Assembly: GCA_019359215.1 (NCBI GenBank)
Contig: JAHHHS010000047.1
Span: 1 to 52,797, forward strand
Length of the DNA: 52,797 nt
Direction of reading: 5' to 3'
From: Nostoc indistinguendum CM1-VF10
GTDB taxonomy: Bacteria > Cyanobacteriota > Cyanobacteriia > Cyanobacteriales > Nostocaceae
The notes under the pieces are model-generated. The model searched no databases. It had not been told where the DNA came from and saw only the letters and a list, made by a program, of their open reading frames with translations. Shown here one piece after another: positions 17,780 through 27,553 of this stretch (the first letter of the stretch is position 1; every line of letters begins with the position of its first letter). A program made the position numbers and the translations under genes.

Positions 17780-19093
17780 TTACCCAACTGCTACCAAGAT
17801 TTTTTCTGGGGCGAAATAAGTGTTTTGCTCAGTTCTTAGTTGGTCGCAAAGTCTGCCTTCGGGTAATTCTACATCTTCATAAGTGAGGACTTGATCCTTA
17901 TTAATATCCCGTTTCAGGCGACATCCTTCGGCTAAACCAATTGGTAGAAGATTTTGCTGTTGGACGATATTGGAATTCTCACATTGTCCGTAGGTCATGT
18001 AGTAACCGATGCCATCCAGTGTTTCTCCAGCTTTCAGGTCGATTTTGGCAGTGGTGACAACATCTACTAAGGGGCCTGCTAGTGGAGACATAACGGCATC
18101 ACCGAACAGGACAGCACGCGCTACGGACAGGGGAACTTCAAAATGACAGAGGTGATAAGGAGTATAGAAGCTGTAAAGTGGGCCTTCGCCTAATTTGTAT
18201 AAGTTGAGATAGTGGCGTTGCTTGGGGTCGTCGTGAGTGGCAAATACATATACGCCTGGGCCTGGTTTTGCTCCAACTACATAATCGACAATGCCGCCCA
18301 GTTCTTTGAGTTGTTCAACATCATATAACTGGGTCATTTCATCGACAGAACCGTTGAAGTCATATCCCAACATTCCCCGTTTGGCGACTTTCATCCCTGT
18401 GGCATTGGCAACGATCGCTTGCTCAAAGGAAATCTTGGTTCCGTCGGCGAAGCTAGCCACCATGTGGGGCTTTTGACCCCAACGTTTAGCAAATCCTTCC
18501 TGGGTGGTGGGATTGCGATAGGGGTCTTGGAGTCCTTTAATGTTACCGCATAATAACGGAGTTAAACCAATGCTTTTTACAAAGCGGTAGAGGTTCATTT
18601 GCACCCCTGGCTGATCGCCATCACAGGCGCTGAGAATCACACCTGCTTTGTCAGCATAGATTTTCAGGATGGGGCCAATAGTGCCGTCGAGTTCGGCATT
18701 CATCATAATCACATGTTTGCAATGGGCGATCGCTTCCATAACTATGTGAGCGCCAAATTCCACTGCCCCTGTGACTTCGATTATGGCCTCGATGCCCTCA
18801 GCCCGACACAGTAACTTAGCGTCTTCTGTGACTGCATACTTACCGTTTGCGATCGCATCTTCTAATTCGCTGACAGTTGCAACAACTTGAATATCTTCAA
18901 TTCCGGCTTCCGAATAAGCTTGTTTAGCTGCATCAATCTTGCGATTGGAGATAGCAACTAACTCCATTCCTGGCACGGAATTAACAATTTGGTTGGCAAT
19001 TCCTCGACCCATGAAACCAGCACCGATCATTCCCACTTTAATAGGATTTCCTGCTGCTGCACGAGCTTGTAAGGCGCGATCGATAATAATCAT
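17780..19093 (-). CDS. NAD(P)-dependent homoserine dehydrogenase-like oxidoreductase with C-terminal SAF domain
   Basis: The 437-residue protein has an N-terminal Rossmann fold (VGMIGAGFMGRGIANQIV, about 20-37). Family blocks include EVTGAVEFGAHIVMEAI (about 118), MMNAELDGTIGPIL and SACDGDQPGVQMNLYRF (about 172-188). The C-terminal region (LLPIGLAEGCRLKRDINKDQ, TYEDVELP) is the SAF-type domain, also found in sialic acid synthases. This fusion is a predicted oxidoreductase family of uncertain substrate that recurs in polysaccharide clusters, so a role in making or modifying a nucleotide sugar or branched acid is plausible. AAGGAG lies upstream of the ATG. It is 109 bp downstream of the GT at 19203-20438 on the same strand. 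Confidence 0.85.
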   Translation of the reverse strand: MIIIDRALQARAAAGNPIKVGMIGAGFMGRGIANQIVNSVPGMELVAISNRKIDAAKQAYSEAGIEDIQVVATVSELEDAIANGKYAVTEDAKLLCRAEGIEAIIEVTGAVEFGAHIVMEAIAHCKHVIMMNAELDGTIGPILKIYADKAGVILSACDGDQPGVQMNLYRFVKSIGLTPLLCGNIKGLQDPYRNPTTQEGFAKRWGQKPHMVASFADGTKISFEQAIVANATGMKVAKRGMLGYDFNGSVDEMTQLYDVEQLKELGGIVDYVVGAKPGPGVYVFATHDDPKQRHYLNLYKLGEGPLYSFYTPYHLCHFEVPLSVARAVLFGDAVMSPLAGPLVDVVTTAKIDLKAGETLDGIGYYMTYGQCENSNIVQQQNLLPIGLAEGCRLKRDINKDQVLTYEDVELPEGRLCDQLRTEQNTYFAPEKILVAVG

Positions 19094-19202
19094 GAACTAA
19101 ACTCCTTTTTGGAACTGTTGGTTGTGATACAAATTCTCTATAAACTTGCACTTAATAGTTTTTTAAAGCTAAATACTAAGTACATTTTCATAGTAAATTG
19201 GT

Positions 19203-20438
19203 TTAGCGATCGCTACTAGCCAGCTGTTTGCTAGATGTCTGCTTTTTCTGGCTGTGATTCTCGATAATTTGCTCTATAGTATTTCGGTAAACTTTAGCAA
19301 AGTTCTCTTTAGTATGATTTGCTCTGACATGTTCCCATGCTTCGCGAGACATACTTTTCAGGTCTTCTACAGGCAAATTAGAAATTCTTCTAACTGCCGA
19401 TTGGATTTCTGCAATCGAAGAATTGTTTAATAGCACACCAAACTTCTGATGTACATCAACACTAGATTCGTAATTGACTATTGGGATTAACCCTGTATGC
19501 ATACAAGTAATAACGCTGCCTGCTCCACCTTCTGCTGCTGAAACAAACACAGTACCAATACAATTATTGGTAACTTCTATAAACTCAGGACTCATAACAT
19601 CAATCCAACCATAAGTATGTATGTTGGGTGTTTCGTAAAGCTCTTGATGAAAAGCTTTTTCAAATTCTGGTTCCTTATTAATTGGCCCGCAAACCGTTAA
19701 ATGGAAATCTGGCATTTGTGTAAAGGCTTCTAAAACTAAATCAAGCCCTTTATGAACAAAACCGTGGCTAGCAAACCAAAAGAAATTCTTTCTGACAGCT
19801 TCAAAATCCTTTTGTTCTGGCCAAGGATAGACGGTAGGATTAGAAAGAGGTACGCGATAAATCGGTTTGTTAGCGTATTTGAAGGTATTGATAGTAAATT
19901 CATTGCCTAAAACTATGCCATAGTCTGCATATTCAATTCCCAAGTTAGGCACTTCATATCGCTGCGGGCAGAGAGTAATACCCCGCCTTTGTTGTAGTTC
20001 TAAATGTCTATTGCATTCAGCCGCATTCCGAAACACCATATTAGCAATGTCAACGTGGAAAATTTTCACACAATCTTTATTGAGTTTTGGTGCTAGTTCT
20101 TGCATCCGATGACGGACATCAACGAAAAATGCGTAATCTTTTTCTGGAACGAATTCATCATTGTAGAACTGGATGGCATCAACGTTATAACCAAGATCCA
20201 AAAATGTTTGCACCATCCGCCAAACTTCCCAGTACCAAGTGTGGTCATGAGGTATGGGCTGACCAGCTTTTAACAGGAATGGCTCAATCCGATAAGAAAA
20301 AAGTACATTTCCTTTAGAAGGCTGGTTTGGTTTGAGTGAAACAACCTTCAAGCCTTTGATATAATCAATGCGAGTTACTACTTTTTTGAACAACGAATTC
20401 ATAGAAGTAGTTAGATGGGATAAAGTATTGTTTGGCAT
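19203..20438 (-). CDS. Glycosyltransferase (GT-B, GT4-like)
   Basis: This 411-residue protein resembles GT-B transferases in its C-terminal half: FFWFASHGFVHKGLDLVLEA (about 218-237), FHLTVCGPINKEPEFEKAF, IHTYGWIDVMSPEFIEV (about 275), then SAAEGGAGSVITCMHTGLIP. Its donor-site loop, EGGAGSVIT, lacks the usual second Glu of the GT4 E-x7-E motif, so it is a divergent member. The N-terminal half (VLFSYRIEPFLLKAGQPIPH) is not typical of the other GTs in the cluster. AGAGGT lies 5 nt before the ATG. It is between rfbC and the SAF-domain oxidoreductase, so it may use the sugar made by those enzymes. Confidence 0.82.
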   Translation of the reverse strand: MPNNTLSHLTTSMNSLFKKVVTRIDYIKGLKVVSLKPNQPSKGNVLFSYRIEPFLLKAGQPIPHDHTWYWEVWRMVQTFLDLGYNVDAIQFYNDEFVPEKDYAFFVDVRHRMQELAPKLNKDCVKIFHVDIANMVFRNAAECNRHLELQQRRGITLCPQRYEVPNLGIEYADYGIVLGNEFTINTFKYANKPIYRVPLSNPTVYPWPEQKDFEAVRKNFFWFASHGFVHKGLDLVLEAFTQMPDFHLTVCGPINKEPEFEKAFHQELYETPNIHTYGWIDVMSPEFIEVTNNCIGTVFVSAAEGGAGSVITCMHTGLIPIVNYESSVDVHQKFGVLLNNSSIAEIQSAVRRISNLPVEDLKSMSREAWEHVRANHTKENFAKVYRNTIEQIIENHSQKKQTSSKQLASSDR

Positions 20439-20494
20439 TTGATACCTCTTGTAATTCTGAAGTTAAACAGAGAGTAGTTACCAGCTTAAAATAG

Positions 20495-21043
20495 CTATTT
20501 TGCTCCAACAGTCATCATTCTCAACAAAGGCCAATTTAAATCTTTCTCAGAAATTTCAGTCACATCTAGAGGCCAATCAATAGCAAAGAATGGGTCATCA
20601 TAACGTAGCCCTCTCTCATAGCCTGGGGTGTAAAATTCACCTACCTGATATACAACCTCGGTTTCATCTGTGAGTGCTTGATACCCGTGGGCGAACATTT
20701 CTGGAACATACAAGGCACGACGATTTTCTGGAGTTAGTTCTACACCGATGTATGATAGAAAAGTGGGAGATTCAGGACGCATATCAATAATTACGTCATA
20801 GATTGCGCCTTTAGTACAGCGAATTAATTTTGTTTCTGCTGCTGGCAAAATTTGATAGTGCATTCCTCTGATAGTGCCCTTTTTATAATTAAAAGACAGG
20901 TTACATTGGGCTACTGTTGACTTCAATCCGTGTGCTTCAAATTCTTGAGCGCAGAAAGACCGAGCAAAAAAACCACGGTGGTCTGGTTTTTCTTCTAAGT
21001 CAATAATGAATGCGTCTTTGAGTGCGGTTTCGGTAAAAATCAT
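20495..21043 (-). CDS. rfbC: RfbC/RmlC-type nucleotide-sugar 3,5-epimerase
   Basis: The 182-residue cupin matches dTDP-4-dehydrorhamnose 3,5-epimerase, normally 180-190 residues. Visible are FARSFCAQEFEAHGL, the catalytic His region GTIRGMHYQ (about 60), LIRCTKGAIYDVIIDMR, YVPEMFAHGYQAL (about 115-127) and the catalytic Tyr region VYQVGEFYTPGYERGLRYDD (about 132-150). It converts a 4-keto-6-deoxy sugar nucleotide to its 3,5-epimer. The cluster supplies a CDP- rather than a dTDP-glucose synthase, so the natural substrate may be CDP-linked. That is inference. No dTDP-rhamnose genes (rmlA, rmlB, rmlD) accompany it. Confidence 0.93.
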   Translation of the reverse strand: MIFTETALKDAFIIDLEEKPDHRGFFARSFCAQEFEAHGLKSTVAQCNLSFNYKKGTIRGMHYQILPAAETKLIRCTKGAIYDVIIDMRPESPTFLSYIGVELTPENRRALYVPEMFAHGYQALTDETEVVYQVGEFYTPGYERGLRYDDPFFAIDWPLDVTEISEKDLNWPLLRMMTVGAK

Positions 21044-21153
21044 GTGATTTGTTTAAGACGAATATTGAGTACAGAAAACACTTGCTAACTGTTTGGTGTT
21101 TGCACCAATAAATAATAGTAATGAGCCTGGATTGAACAACCTACAAAAGGTTA

Positions 21154-22005
21154 CTAAATCGGAACTTTAACTCCATCTGATGCAGAGGGTAACTCTACTC
21201 TGGGATAAGTATCATCCCAGTATTGGGTACAGAGGTCTGGTCGTTCGGGGGGATTGGCGGTATAACAAAAGAACAGTGTTGACCTGTCTTCTGCGCGGAC
21301 TGTGCCGTGATGCAAAGCATTTTTCGTATCTACAATAATGACCGTACCTGCCGGGCCTGGGCAGGATTTCCAAGCTGATTTGGGGATGACTGATTTTACT
21401 TGTTCATCGTCGATACCCATATAGCTTGACTTCCAAAGTTTGTAGTAAAGTTGAATATAATTCCAACTAAATAAGGAAGTTAAAGATCGGGGAATATATT
21501 CAAAAGGCCCAGTTTTTTCTTCTACATCATTCAAGTAAATAAATATTTTGATAATCCGGCGGTCTTCGGCATCGCTATGCCATAGGAGAGTTCCAAACTG
21601 ATGTTTACTCTTGAAATCTTTGCGTAAATGTACACCATGAAAAGCAACAGGAAGACCAATGTAATTTTCGATGATGTTTAGCAGCCTTTTCTCTATCCCC
21701 CAGGCATAAAATTCTGGTAAACCTGTAACTGTGTAAATTTGTGGCAACCTTTCATCTAGATGGTCGTTGTTGGGATTTTCCATCTGAGACAATTGATGGT
21801 AAGCAGCTTTGAGCAGTTCGGAGCTAGAATTTAACCCTAATTCTGCTAGTGTTGTGACGCAAACGCCATCTTTTTTGAGAGCATTAAGGATGTTGCGATC
21901 GCTTCCTTCTAATGCTGGCAAATTTCTGCTATGCTTCCAACAGGCTACGTAATATTTAAAATCAGAATGCAGCGTACTTATTTTACGTTTAATAGCAGCA
22001 AGCAT
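21154..22005 (-). CDS. Phytanoyl-CoA dioxygenase (PhyH) family Fe(II)/2-oxoglutarate oxygenase
   Basis: The 283-residue protein shows the iron-binding facial triad of the double-stranded beta-helix oxygenases: HSD in LLWHSDAEDRR (about 147), the distal His in NALHHGTVRAEDRS (about 240), and the following Arg that would hold 2-oxoglutarate. The block IFIYLNDVEEKTGPFEYIP is typical of PhyH proteins. It probably hydroxylates or otherwise oxidises a sugar or lipid intermediate of the pathway; the substrate cannot be told. AAAGG precedes the ATG. It lies between the GT2 gene (22077-23060) and rfbC on the same strand. A PhyH protein is an unusual member of a glycan cluster. Confidence 0.85.
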   Translation of the reverse strand: MLAAIKRKISTLHSDFKYYVACWKHSRNLPALEGSDRNILNALKKDGVCVTTLAELGLNSSSELLKAAYHQLSQMENPNNDHLDERLPQIYTVTGLPEFYAWGIEKRLLNIIENYIGLPVAFHGVHLRKDFKSKHQFGTLLWHSDAEDRRIIKIFIYLNDVEEKTGPFEYIPRSLTSLFSWNYIQLYYKLWKSSYMGIDDEQVKSVIPKSAWKSCPGPAGTVIIVDTKNALHHGTVRAEDRSTLFFCYTANPPERPDLCTQYWDDTYPRVELPSASDGVKVPI

Positions 22006-22076
22006 AGCGTAAATACCTTTTAATCACGATGTTTATTTGACACGAATTTAGTAGTTTATGATTTATAGTTACGTAT

Positions 22077-23060
22077 TTATTGAGTAGGGGTTTCACTTGA
22101 TTCTGTTAACCCGAATTCTTTAGAAACCATCACATCAAAAGCGCACAAACTGACTAAAGCCAAAAATGGAACTACTGTTTTGATGGCAGACATAGGCCAT
22201 CTTCTTAAAGCACCTAAAAAAACTTTCAAATTAACTTCTTTACCGTTCTGCAAAAGCATCCGTCTACAAAACTGCTTAGAATATCCACTTTTCTCCAATT
22301 TCAAAATCACTTCGGGTATGTGTTTGTATTGCATTAACAGCGCAGATTTTGGTTCCTTCTGCCAATAGCTCACACCAACAATACATTCTAAATAAGTTTC
22401 TTTAGTGACGATTACGCTACCATTGGCAGCACAATATCCGGCTAAGTATGCTAAAGATATCCAGTTATTTTCAGCATCTTGCCAATTTTGTAGAGCGCGT
22501 TTTACTAGGTCAGCGCGGTAGACTGTAGCAGTTAAAAAAATGACTGCACCAACACTTTTTGAGAAACAATGTTCAAATATAGCTTTACCATCGCCATCAC
22601 CATCTTCACTATCTATATCAAACCAGCGATTATTAACAATTGTTGGTGGGTGAACTGGTTCACCAGTAATTTGGTTCCGGCCAGAAAAGTTGAGGAACAA
22701 TAATGATAAATTTTCATGTTGCTTGAGTTTGCTAATCACATAAGCAATGGCTCTATTTTGAATTGGATCATCATCACCAATTGTCCAAACATATTTTGTT
22801 GTTGCAGAATTTAGGCAATACATAATATTTTTCACTACGCCTAAGTTCTTTAAATTTTTATTTGATTTAAATGTGAGATTGCTAAGTGTTGCTTGCCATT
22901 TTTTAATCACCTCTTGAGTATTGTCTGTTGAACAATTATCAGAAACTAAAATTTCACAGTAGTCTTCAAAACCTTTAATAGCTTGAGATAACCAATTAAG
23001 TTGTTTATCTAAAAGTTGGGCGCGATTAAAGGTAGGAATAGCAATAGTCAGCAGTTTCAT
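22077..23060 (-). CDS. Glycosyltransferase family 2
   Basis: The protein starts with the GT-A signature KLLTIAIPTFNRAQLLDKQL, followed by EILVSDNCSTDNTQEVI and the metal site TIGDDDPIQNRAIAYVI (about 95). A hydrophobic C-terminal stretch (AIKTVVPFLALVSLCAFDVM) may attach it to the membrane. I chose the ATG at 23060 (327 residues), because ggag lies 6 nt upstream. A TTG four codons earlier would overlap that ribosome binding site. It is probably an inverting transferase adding one sugar to the repeat unit. Confidence 0.92.
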   Translation of the reverse strand: MKLLTIAIPTFNRAQLLDKQLNWLSQAIKGFEDYCEILVSDNCSTDNTQEVIKKWQATLSNLTFKSNKNLKNLGVVKNIMYCLNSATTKYVWTIGDDDPIQNRAIAYVISKLKQHENLSLLFLNFSGRNQITGEPVHPPTIVNNRWFDIDSEDGDGDGKAIFEHCFSKSVGAVIFLTATVYRADLVKRALQNWQDAENNWISLAYLAGYCAANGSVIVTKETYLECIVGVSYWQKEPKSALLMQYKHIPEVILKLEKSGYSKQFCRRMLLQNGKEVNLKVFLGALRRWPMSAIKTVVPFLALVSLCAFDVMVSKEFGLTESSETPTQ

Positions 23061-23267
23061 ATTAAGCTCCAATCTGTAGTTAAGAAGTTATTAACAGCAA
23101 GCTTAGTAATTAATAAGCTATTTTTCAGTTTAACTCTTTGTGTTTTTAACGGTTTCTAAAAACGAATTATTTGGTGTTTTCTATTTGAAAATTGCTTAAA
23201 TATTGCCCATTATTGCAAGTAGAACAATATATTAATAACAGGCATTTTTTTGATTTATAATTAGTAA

Positions 23268-24536
23268 TTACGATGCTATTAGAACTTTATCCGGAATAGA
23301 ACATGGATAAATCTTTACTTCAGGTATTGGCACTACAAACTGTCCACCCCACTCGCCAATAAATGCCATTTGTTCCATAATTTCTTCCTTGAGATTCCAA
23401 GGCAAAATTAGAACATAATCTGGTTTATTTTCGCGGATTTTGTCTGGTTAAAAAATGGGAATATGAGTTCCAGGTAAAAATAAGCCTTGTTTATAGGGAC
23501 TGCAATCTACTGTATAATCGATAAAATCTTTACCAATCCCACAGTAATTGAGCAATGTGTTGCCTTTAGCAGGTGCGCCATAACCAGCGATTGATTTACC
23601 TTCTGCTTTAGCTGTCAAAAGAAAATTTAATAGCTTGTGCTTTGTTTCTTTAACTTTTTCTGTAAATGTAATGTAAGTCTCTATCTGATGTAGTCCAGCA
23701 GCCATTTCTTTTGCTTTCAAATGGCTAACTCGTTCACTAATACGATGATTATCAGCATTGTCATGTTTAGCATAAATTCTTAATGAACCGCCATGAATTG
23801 ATAATTCTTCTACGTCAGAAAGTTGCAATTTGTGTGCTGCAAAAATTTTTTCGATAGTTATGAATGAGAAATAATAGAAATGCTCGTGATAAATAGTATC
23901 AAACTGGTTTTGTTGAATAAGTTGCAAAATGTGAGGAAATTCCATCGTCAAAATGCCATTCGGCTTGAGGATGAGTTTCATCCCAGCAATGAAATTGTTT
24001 AGATCCGGTACATGAGCGAAAACATTATTGCCTATCAAAAGGTCAGCTAGTTTTCCTTGTATGACAAGTTCTTTAGCAGTTTCAACTCCAAAAAACTTGT
24101 TAATACTAGGAATGCCTTTATCTTGAGCTATTTTGGCTATATTTTCTGCTGGTTCTATTCCTAAGACTGGGATTCCCTTTTCTAAAAAATATTGCAACAG
24201 GTAGCCATCATTACTGGCAATTTCAATAATTTGATTATGATGATTAAAACCAAACTTTTCTACCATCATCTCGGTGTAAGCTTTGGCGTGTTTTAGCCAA
24301 CTTACCGAGTAGAAAGAAAAATAAGCATAGTCGCTAAAAATATGATCTGGAGTTTCAAACTGTTCTAATTGAACTAAAAGAGTGTCTTCGGAAACATAAG
24401 CGTGAAGAGGATAAAATTTCTCGGCATTATTTAGCTGTTCTGCTTTAAGATAAGCATTGGCTAAGGGTGACATTCCTAGATCAATAAAGGTTTGGTGCAG
24501 AGGTTGACCACTGAAACGGCATTTTGCGATCGCCAT
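23268..24536 (-). pseudogene. Sugar C-methyltransferase (TylC3/NovU-type), interrupted by an in-frame TAA
   Basis: The N-terminal zinc-binding part (KCRFSGQPLHQTFIDLGMSP), a SAM-binding domain (IIEIASNDGYLLQYFLEKG, about 100; LLIGNNVFAHVPDLNNF) and the C-terminal domain (SIAGYGAPAKGNTLLNYCG, about 330) identify a nucleotide-sugar C-methyltransferase, which methylates a 3-keto deoxy sugar. Translation stops at a TAA at 23448-23450 right after HIPIF. The same frame then continues as PDKIRENKPDYVLILPWNLK and ends at the TAA at 23268-23270. This tail is the conserved end of the family, so about 60 residues are lost by one nonsense codon. The first ATG of the open frame is at 24590, but MAIAKCRF at 24536 is the likelier start. 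Loss of activity is probable, though the SAM site is intact. Confidence 0.85.
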
Positions 24537-24645
24537 AAACTTCAACTCACTAATTGCAAATAATTTGATAGGTAAACAAGTCCGAATCAATAATATTTGA
24601 TTCGGAAGCTTGAATTATTTGTTCACTACTGCTAGGAAATTCTAA

Positions 24646-25674
24646 CTACTTTTTATTCCAGAAAAAATCTTTGTCAATTTGTTCAGTACGAATTAGATAT
24701 TCTAATTGCTTTAAGCGGGTAAATCCTCTAAATAAGAAAGTATCTTCAGCCATATGTATTTGACTGAATAAATCAAATAACTGCTGGGCACCAAGTTGGG
24801 CATTCCAATCACACTTAAATCCGGGTAGGATTGTGTTGATTTTCTCGAAGGATACCCGATAGCTGCGGTTATCTGAGCCGTTGTCACCAAAAGACAATTT
24901 GCAATCTGGGAAAATATCAGCAATAATTTCCGCGATTTCTCTGACGCGATAGTTGTTTGCTGTATCTCCCACGTTGAAGATTTGGTTATGTACAATGTCT
25001 CGTGGTGCTTCCAAGGCGCAGACTATTGCTTTGCAAATATCCAGTGCGTGGACTAATGGACGCCAGGGTGTACCATCACTGGTCATTTTGATTTGTTTGC
25101 TAGTCCATGCCAACCCTGCTAAGTTGTTTAAAACAATATCAAAGCGCATTCTGGGAGAAGCACCAAAGGCAGTGGCATTTCGCATAAAAGTGGGAGAGAA
25201 GTCATCGTCAGCGAGTGGTCTAACATCTCTTTCTACGAGAGTTTTGCATTCTGCGTAGGCTGTTTGGGGATTAACTGGGGATTCTTCTGTGACATCACCT
25301 GCGGTAGCAACACCGTAGACGCTGCATGAAGACATATATACAAAACGGCGCACACCCATAGCCTTAGCTAGACTAGCTAGACGAACTGAACCTATATGAT
25401 TTATTTCGTAGGTAATGTTAGGCGCTAATTGTCCGGCAGGGTCATTGGATAGTTCCGCCATGTGAACTATGGCTTCAACACCTTCCAAATCATCAGGGGT
25501 GATGTTACGGATATCTTTGTTGAGGGTTTTGGGTGTTACGCCATTAGCGTTGTACAGCCAACCAACTTTATAGAAACCAGTATCTAAACCGATAACTTCA
25601 TGTCCCCGTTCAATTAGCAGAGGGGGTAATAATGAACCAAGATAGCCTTCTGTTCCAGTTACTAATATTTTCAT
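24646..25674 (-). CDS. NAD-dependent sugar epimerase/dehydratase (extended SDR)
   Basis: The 342-residue enzyme has the NAD-binding start MKILVTGTEGYLGSLLPPLL (GxxGxxG), the active-site Ser region YMSSCSVYG (about 113-121) and YAECK (about 140), the YxxxK catalytic pair. VGDTANNYRVREIAEIIADI is a normal C-terminal block. It acts on a nucleotide-activated hexose, as an epimerase, a reductase or a 4,6-dehydratase. Because the island has a CDP-glucose synthase but no clear RfbG, this SDR is a candidate for a following step, but its sequence does not prove it is a dehydratase. AAAGG lies upstream of the ATG. It is the next gene upstream of the C-methyltransferase pseudogene. Confidence 0.9.
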   Translation of the reverse strand: MKILVTGTEGYLGSLLPPLLIERGHEVIGLDTGFYKVGWLYNANGVTPKTLNKDIRNITPDDLEGVEAIVHMAELSNDPAGQLAPNITYEINHIGSVRLASLAKAMGVRRFVYMSSCSVYGVATAGDVTEESPVNPQTAYAECKTLVERDVRPLADDDFSPTFMRNATAFGASPRMRFDIVLNNLAGLAWTSKQIKMTSDGTPWRPLVHALDICKAIVCALEAPRDIVHNQIFNVGDTANNYRVREIAEIIADIFPDCKLSFGDNGSDNRSYRVSFEKINTILPGFKCDWNAQLGAQQLFDLFSQIHMAEDTFLFRGFTRLKQLEYLIRTEQIDKDFFWNKK

Positions 25675-26184
25675 TGTGGTTAATGCCTTTGTATTGATGA
25701 GTTAAATTTTCGTTTAGTAGGGGCGCACAGATTTACGCCCTAAAGGGTGTTGCATCCAAGAGGGAACCGCTATATTTTTCGTTTGTATGCAAATAACTTG
25801 ACCTCTCTCCAAACCTCTCTCCTAAGAAGAAAGAGGCTTTGAATCTTGCTCCCCTTCCCTCTCTTCTCTACGAGAGGCTTCTCTTTCAGAGACGCGAACG
25901 CGAACGCCAACGAGACGCTGCGCGAATGTAGGGAAGGGGTTGGGGGTTAGGTCATTGGACTCAACCCAGAAGCGTTATATATAACTCGGCTAACAGTCAT
26001 TACATAGTCTGCCGACTAACCCATAGAGTAGCAGCCCTCTATAGCGGTTCTTAATTGATGCACTACACTTTTTTCTTGTGAGATAGGTATCTTACCCGTC
26101 TTTTGTATTTCCAGGCTGGAAAAGATGTCCACTATACAAGATTCATCCTTTTATTCAGCAGCCCGGAAGTAATAACTATGTTAT
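25675..26184. other. Intergenic region with dispersed repeats
   Basis: About 510 bp without a gene separate the SDR from the LhgO-like gene. It holds a decayed copy of the AGCTG palindrome family (25717-25740), a pyrimidine/purine-rich repeat around 25800-25860 and a GCG-rich repeat (25861-25930, gacgcgaacgcgaacgccaa) related to that at 16291-16350. No promoter was identified. Confidence 0.5.
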
Positions 26185-27399
26185 CTATGCAGTTACTACA
26201 TTATCTAGATGCGAAAGTTGGGGAATTTCTGCCACAAGCGCTTTGCCGATTTCTAGAGAAGATGTAGCCGCAGGAGAAGGAGCATTGCAAACATGGATGG
26301 AGTTTTGACCAGAAACGATCAAAAAGTCGTCTACAAGCTTGCCATCGTTCATTAAGGCTTGAGCGCGGACTCCTGCATGGGTGGGAACTAAATCTTTTGC
26401 TTGGACTTCGGGAATTAGTTTTTGCAAACTTCTGGTAAAGGCTGCTTTACTAAAAGAACGAATGATTTCTTGGATGCCTTCATCAGCGTGTTTGGTTGCC
26501 AATTTCCAGAAACCAGGATAGGTGATGACTTCAAGAAAATCGCGCAGGTCAAAGTCGGTTTTTTTGTAACCTTCGCGTTTGAGCGACAAAACAGCGTTTG
26601 GGCCTGCATGGACGCTACCATCAATCATCCGGGTAAAGTGAACACCCAGGAAGGGAAAATCTGGATTGGGAACTGGGTAAATTAGTGTCTTGACCAGATA
26701 GCGTTTTTCTGGGGTGAGTTCGTAGTATTCTCCCCGGAATGGGACGATTTTTGCTTGGGGTTCAACTTGACCTAGTTTCGCGGTGCGATCGCTATGCAAT
26801 CCAGTACAATTAATTACAAAGCGGGTTTCAAAGCTACCCTTGTTTGTTTGGAGTACCTGATTTTTACCACTTGGGGAGATTTTCAGAACTTTTGTATTGA
26901 GGTGCAAATCCCCGCCCTGCTGTTGAATTAGCTGGGCATATTTCAAACAAACTTGCTTGTAATTAACAATACCAGTTGAGAATACCCGAAGTCCACCTAC
27001 ACATTTTACGTGAGGTTCAATTTCCCTGACTTCTTCGGGGCTTATTCTCTTAACTTCTATGCCATTTTCTAAGCCACGTTTGTAGAGATTTTCTAAGCGT
27101 GGTAGCTCTTGTTCTTCAGTTGCGACAATTACTTTACCACAAACTTCATGCTGTATTCCATGCTCTTGGCAAAATTCCACCATAGAGCGAGAACCGTCAC
27201 GACAAAATTTAGCTTTAAAACTCCCTGGTTTGTAATAAATACCAGAATGAATCACACCACTATTATTGCCGGTTTGGTGAAATGCCCATTGGCTCTCTTT
27301 TTCTAGTACTAAAATCCGAGCATTGGGATAGCGTTTTCCTAAAGCCAAAGCTGTAGAGAGTCCAACTATTCCCCCACCTATAATTGCAAAATCATACAT
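26185..27399 (-). CDS. lhgO: L-2-hydroxyglutarate oxidase (LhgO)-like FAD oxidoreductase
   Basis: The 404-residue flavoprotein has an N-terminal FAD-binding GxGxxG motif (FAIIGGGIVGLSTALALG), then HQTGNNSGVIHSGIYYKPGS (about 40-60), VIVATEEQELPRLENLY, INCTGLHSDRTAKLGQ (about 195) and THAGVRAQALMNDGKLVDDF (about 340), all typical of LhgO. The family oxidises L-2-hydroxyglutarate to 2-oxoglutarate and passes electrons to the membrane. Within a polysaccharide island it may instead oxidise another hydroxy acid, or supply 2-oxoglutarate to the PhyH-type oxygenase; both ideas are inference. No ribosome binding site is obvious before the ATG. It lies 154 bp downstream of rfbF. Confidence 0.88.
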   Translation of the reverse strand: MYDFAIIGGGIVGLSTALALGKRYPNARILVLEKESQWAFHQTGNNSGVIHSGIYYKPGSFKAKFCRDGSRSMVEFCQEHGIQHEVCGKVIVATEEQELPRLENLYKRGLENGIEVKRISPEEVREIEPHVKCVGGLRVFSTGIVNYKQVCLKYAQLIQQQGGDLHLNTKVLKISPSGKNQVLQTNKGSFETRFVINCTGLHSDRTAKLGQVEPQAKIVPFRGEYYELTPEKRYLVKTLIYPVPNPDFPFLGVHFTRMIDGSVHAGPNAVLSLKREGYKKTDFDLRDFLEVITYPGFWKLATKHADEGIQEIIRSFSKAAFTRSLQKLIPEVQAKDLVPTHAGVRAQALMNDGKLVDDFLIVSGQNSIHVCNAPSPAATSSLEIGKALVAEIPQLSHLDNVVTA

Positions 27400-27553
27400 T
27401 AGTATTATTGTACTTGAAATTACAGTAAATCTATAAAGTCATTGGGCATTGGGCATTGGGAGTGTTGAGTGAGGAGTTATTCTCCTTGTCCCCTTGTCTC
27501 CCTCATCTCCCTTAATCCCCTCATCTTCCCCTGCTCCCTCATCCCAACTCTTT

